Below, in pieces: positions 60,531-64,000 of a DNA stretch of 64,000 nt; position 1 is the stretch's first letter, and every line of letters starts with the position of its first letter. The notes under the pieces are model-generated. The model did not search any database, was not told the DNA's origin, and was given only the letters and a program-made list of their open reading frames with translations. Origin of the DNA: Parasponia andersonii (Eukaryota; Streptophyta; Magnoliopsida; Rosales; Cannabaceae); the NCBI GenBank assembly GCA_002914805.1, contig JXTB01000415.1, positions 282,724 to 346,723 of the forward strand, written 5' to 3'. The translations under genes and the position numbers were made by a program.

Positions 60531-63500
60531 ATGACCGAAAACGACGTCGTCTCGAGGACGTTCCGGGCGCTGGTGGAGAGCGCAGACCGGAAGTTCGCTA
60601 GGGTTCGGGACGTTCCGGCGTACGGACGGGTCCACAACCAGCACTACTTCCAGAAGGTGTTCAAGGCGTACATGCGCCTCTGGAAGTTCCAGCAGGAGAA
60701 CCGGTCGAAGCTCGTCGAGTCCGGTCTGAACCGGTGGGAAATCGGCGAGATCGCCAGCCGGATCGGCCAGCTCTACTTCGGCCAGTACATGCGGACCAGC
60801 GAGGCCCGGTTCCTGGTCGAGGCCTACGTCTTCTACGAGGCCATTCTCAACCGGAGGTACTTCGATGGCTCCAAGCTAGGGTTGGGCAAGGATCTGGGTG
60901 TGAGGTTCAAGGAATTGAGGTTTTACGCCAGGTTCTTGATGGTCTCCTTCATCTTGAGCCGTACGGAGATGGTGAACCATCTCTTGGACCGGTTCAAGGC
61001 TCTCGTCGATGATAGCAAAGCCAATTTTCGGGTACTTTGGTTTTGAAAATCTCTGTTTTCTTCGTGAATCGATATCAATTTTTTGTGCGTTGATATTCGA
61101 AGCTTTCGAATTTGAATTCCTTCCTTCGTGTTCTTTGTTCTCTCACTTAGTCCACTACCAGAGCTTTGTGATTTACTCTTATAGGAATTATAGGGCAAGA
61201 AGTATAGTAGTGATGGTTACCGTAATTAGATCGGTTTAATTTGGTTTTGTTTGATTTGGCATCTAGATGAAAACAATTCTGGATCCATGAGTTTCTCTCT
61301 ATTTTTTGTTTATTTATTTTTATTTTTTTACAAGGATTGGGGGCATTTGAGCCTTAAACCTGAATATTGGTAGTGGGTTTAGTTTAGCAATCAGGCCAAG
61401 CTGTGAGCACACGAGTTTCTCTTTTCACATTACGATTTGTCGTCTTAAGGTTCTGATTCTGAAGTTTATTCATAAGTGTTTACTTGCTATTAAGAAAATT
61501 GATCGATGAGATTGGCTTTTGGTTCATGAGAACTGTGAGTCCAGTGGAGTTGCCTGGTGGACCAGGCAATTCAATGAGTTAGGTGTAGAGTACGTATCGT
61601 GCTGACAGAGAAGGGATAGAGAGAGCTGATAAAAATATCCTGTTTCAGTCCACCTGTTTCTCTGGGTTTGGTGGTTTATTTGGTGACCTGAAGAAAGTGT
61701 CAAATAAAATTAGTAATTTGTTTTTTTGCTGAGAAAACCCGGTTTATTACTGTTAAAGAAGTAGATTTAATTTCCCTTGAACGGTGAATTGTCATTGCTT
61801 AAAAAATTAACATAAATAATGAGTTGTAGGCCATAGAATTACTGCTTGGTAAGTTGACTTACTGTCTTTGATGGGCTAGTAATAGGGTTATACTGAGACA
61901 TAGTTTTTTGCTTTTTGGGTTTGTTAACTGGTTCAAGCAGTTCCATGGAGCTAATATTTCGTATTTCTTGCTAAATATCTCAGTGTGACAAAACCTAACC
62001 TGTAAATTTATAAATGACTAGAAAAATGTACTTTTCAAAAGACATTTTATATTTTGGGCTACTTGGTGAATGTTTATTTATGTCTTGGTATTTGTAGAAA
62101 GAATTAGTTTTATTCTAATTAGTTCCTGCATACAACTTTCTAGTTGCTTGCATGATTTATGACGAGTTTAAATTATCTCTACACAGGATACCAACTTCAA
62201 AGAGTGGAGGCAAGTGGTGCAAGAAATTGTTCGATTTATGAAAGTTGATACGTCCTTTATGAATGCTCGGCCATTGCGATATTGTGCTACATTTGATTCT
62301 CATCCAGCATCTCTTTCGTATGTGGCTCGTTTTCATGCAAAGAAGGTCTTGAAATTTCAAGATGCACTGCTGACAAGCTATCGCCGGAATGAGGTGAGGT
62401 GTTTTCGTTCATGCTGCTGGCTAATAATTTAGTTCTTTTGGAGTTTAATCACCATGAAAACCTTGAAAAAAGGAAAAATTTTCTGAATGTAACTATGCTT
62501 CGGTCGCAGGTTAAATTTGCTGAACTTACATTGGACACATTTAGAATGCTGCAATGTTTGGAATGGGAGCCAACTGGATCCTTTTTTCACCATAAGCATC
62601 CAGCTGAACCGAAGGAGAATGGCAGTTTTACTGATCATTCTGGGGCTTCTGGATTGATCGATATAAACTTGGCAGCAGACATGACCGATCCAACTTTACC
62701 TCCAAACCCAAGGAAAGCTATTCTCTATCGTCCTTCTGTGACCCATTTAATAGCGGTGAGTTTAAAGATATGGTTTTTAAAGCCAATTGTCAATTGTATC
62801 TATTGCAGTTTCATGTCAATATTTTTGGCTTGATAGGTTGCATTAGCATTATTGTCGCTATTGGGCTATTGAGGTTCCAATAAGCTGAGGGGGCCATCTT
62901 CCAAACTATTTCCTCTTATGAGGGTTCTGTTGAGAGTTATTTGTGAATATCAATTTTTAATCATCCAATCATCTATGTTGGACGCAAACTCTTCTGTTAT
63001 AAATGTGAGGTTGGCGAAGATTATGTAGAACTCCATGATATGTTGGCAGGTTATGGCTACAATTTGTGAGGAGCTCCCTCCAGATAGTGTTATGCTTGTA
63101 TACCTTTCAGCTTCAGGTTAGGTTGCTTTTGTTATGATAAAAGTCAAGCTATCATGCCTTGTTATCGAAGATAAATTATCTTGGTGATCCATGAAGCAGG
63201 GAAGGTTGGTCGCGATGTTGCTTTCACAGAATGTTCTGGAGGATCTCAGAAATTCTCAAGAAACAAAGCTGTGTCTCTCCTTGAGCATAGTGATACTCTG
63301 CCTGTTTCTTCTGTAATTGAGAAGGGAGAGTCTTCTAGTGGATATTATGATAAATATCTGTGGTTCGGTCCTAGAGGAAATTGTGGTAGGTATTTGATGA
63401 GATCTAATGAGCATTTCGGTTTCACTGTACTTTTATGGGCCTTGTCTTATTGCTCCATTCTTATGTTAGGTCTTTTCTTGATTTTCAGGTTTAAATAATC

Positions 63501-63584
63501 TATATCCTGGGGATATTATTCCATTTACACGTAGACCTCTTTTCTTGATTATTGATAGCGACAATAGCCATGCATTCAAGGCAG
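60531..63584 (+). CDS. SCAI-family protein (UPF0682/DUF3550), 5' part; cut by window end
   Basis: Six in-frame exons with GT-AG borders: 60531-61031, 62187-62393, 62510-62755, 63050-63116, 63200-63385, 63489-63584; 434 codons so far of an expected ~600. The start ATG was chosen because the product begins MTENDVVSRTFRALVESADRKF, as in the plant family; an upstream TTG in frame is ignored. Later blocks: GLNRWEIGEIASRIGQLYF, TSEARFLVEAYVFYEAIL, FKEWRQVVQEIVRF, PRKAILYRPSVTHLIA, WFGPRG, and LYPGDIIPFTRRPLFLIIDSD. These match the plant homologues of animal SCAI (PF12070; Arabidopsis At3g03570 type). Animal SCAI is a nuclear cofactor that represses MRTF/SRF transcription and acts in DNA double-strand break repair; the plant role is not established. 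No nuclear signal or enzyme motif is seen. The last donor is GCAG|GTTTGT and no further exon is seen up to 64000. Exon 1 is very GC-rich. Confidence 0.9.
61310..61420 (-). mobile_element. SINE fragment in SCAI intron 1
   Basis: On the minus strand, TTGGCCTGATTGCTAAAC (box A head) is followed by GGCTCAAATGCCCCC (box B) and then an A-rich tail (TGTAAAAAAATAAAAATAAA). The same head family is at 37060-37150. Confidence 0.6.
61550..61569. other. Short perfect inverted repeat in SCAI intron 1
   Basis: TTGCCTGGT and ACCAGGCAA are separated by two bases. Too short to assign a role; it lies in the 1155-base intron 1. Confidence 0.4.
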
Positions 63585-64000
63585 GTTTGTCAAAACTTGT
63601 GCATGACTTCCCATACTGTGTTTTCTCTGCAGAAAAAAGGAAGTTTATAAATCAGATTTTGTACCCTATAAGAGAATGATTAACTATTTTTTCCTTCATC
63701 TTTTTTCTACTTTTCATTTTACTTTATACTTTATGGTTGTTTAGAAATTTCCATGTCTACTTGGAGTAACTTCTGTGACTAGAGTAATGAAAAATGGGAT
63801 ATTAATCTTTGCTGGAAGCTTGTTGAAAGTTGATGATTTTGTTCTTATAGTCATTGATGTAATCCTGGAGTTCCATGAACCATGCCGCAGTTGGTTAAGT
63901 AAAAGGTTTTGCCATATTAACTTTCAGTACGCATCATTAGTGTGGCTAAGTTCAAGTCATGGATATTTTCTGAATTAACCTCCGTGGTAAATTGAAATGC
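63585..64000 (+). other. Start of SCAI intron 6
   Basis: Sequence after the last donor. I looked for the family block that follows (GAE.GE.AAMLLSP) and do not see it, so the next exon lies beyond the window. The 67-codon frame at 63775 is not part of the gene. Confidence 0.6.

Noticed and set aside
1..64000. CRISPR arrays, rRNA genes, bacterial-type operons, intact LTR retrotransposons
   Set aside because: No regularly spaced direct repeats with unique spacers, no rRNA sequence, and no paired LTRs with gag-pol were seen; the tandem repeats present are plant microsatellites and duplications.

Overview
This is nuclear DNA from a higher plant, most likely a eudicot. It is very AT-rich, its genes are split by GT-AG introns, and it carries plant-type LINEs, tRNA-derived SINEs, MITEs and a Mutator-like element. 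I cannot place the species. It is gene-poor: about 6 kb of 64 kb can be tied to host coding sequence or gene-linked control sequence, and most of the rest is decayed mobile DNA, tandem duplications and microsatellites.

Layout. 1-11.4 kb: no host gene; a GC-rich fragment at the edge, a hAT-like MITE, an inverted SINE and a decayed LINE (about 5.34-8.8 kb, minus strand). 11.6-14.8 kb: nested and duplicated AT-rich elements. 14.8-21.2 kb: a decayed Mutator-like element with a transposase C-terminal relic and several internal tandem arrays. 21.4-22.7 kb: a tandem duplication of about 0.67 kb, each copy carrying a SINE with a perfect 15-bp target-site duplication. 22.7-31.1 kb: another MITE, an assembly gap (186 N), a region that looks transcribed but has no recognisable protein, and a GC-rich island with several CACGTG boxes.

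31.6-44.2 kb holds two host genes. The first is a single-exon gene (32964-33491, plus strand) for a 175-residue protein with an N-myristoylation/palmitoylation-type start (MGC) and a small Cys/His cluster. The second is a 13-exon minus-strand gene (43349 to 36157) for the plant homologue of LMBR1 domain-containing protein 2, a multi-pass membrane protein. Every exon I could map is in frame, but the expected first exon, with the start codon and first membrane segments, is absent from where it should lie. Its 2.2-kb intron has been filled with MITEs.

44.2-60.3 kb has no convincing gene: more copies of the same MITE families, a second LINE remnant (about 49.1-50.3 kb, plus strand) and short tandem duplications. 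60.5-64 kb contains the first six exons of a plant SCAI-family (UPF0682/DUF3550) gene, cut by the window end.

The three host genes have no visible functional link. The main biological interest is the mobile-element record: one MITE family inserted at least four times into (TA)n tracts, a MULE that grew internal satellites, and a structural question about the LMBD2 start. I found no convincing new multi-gene system.
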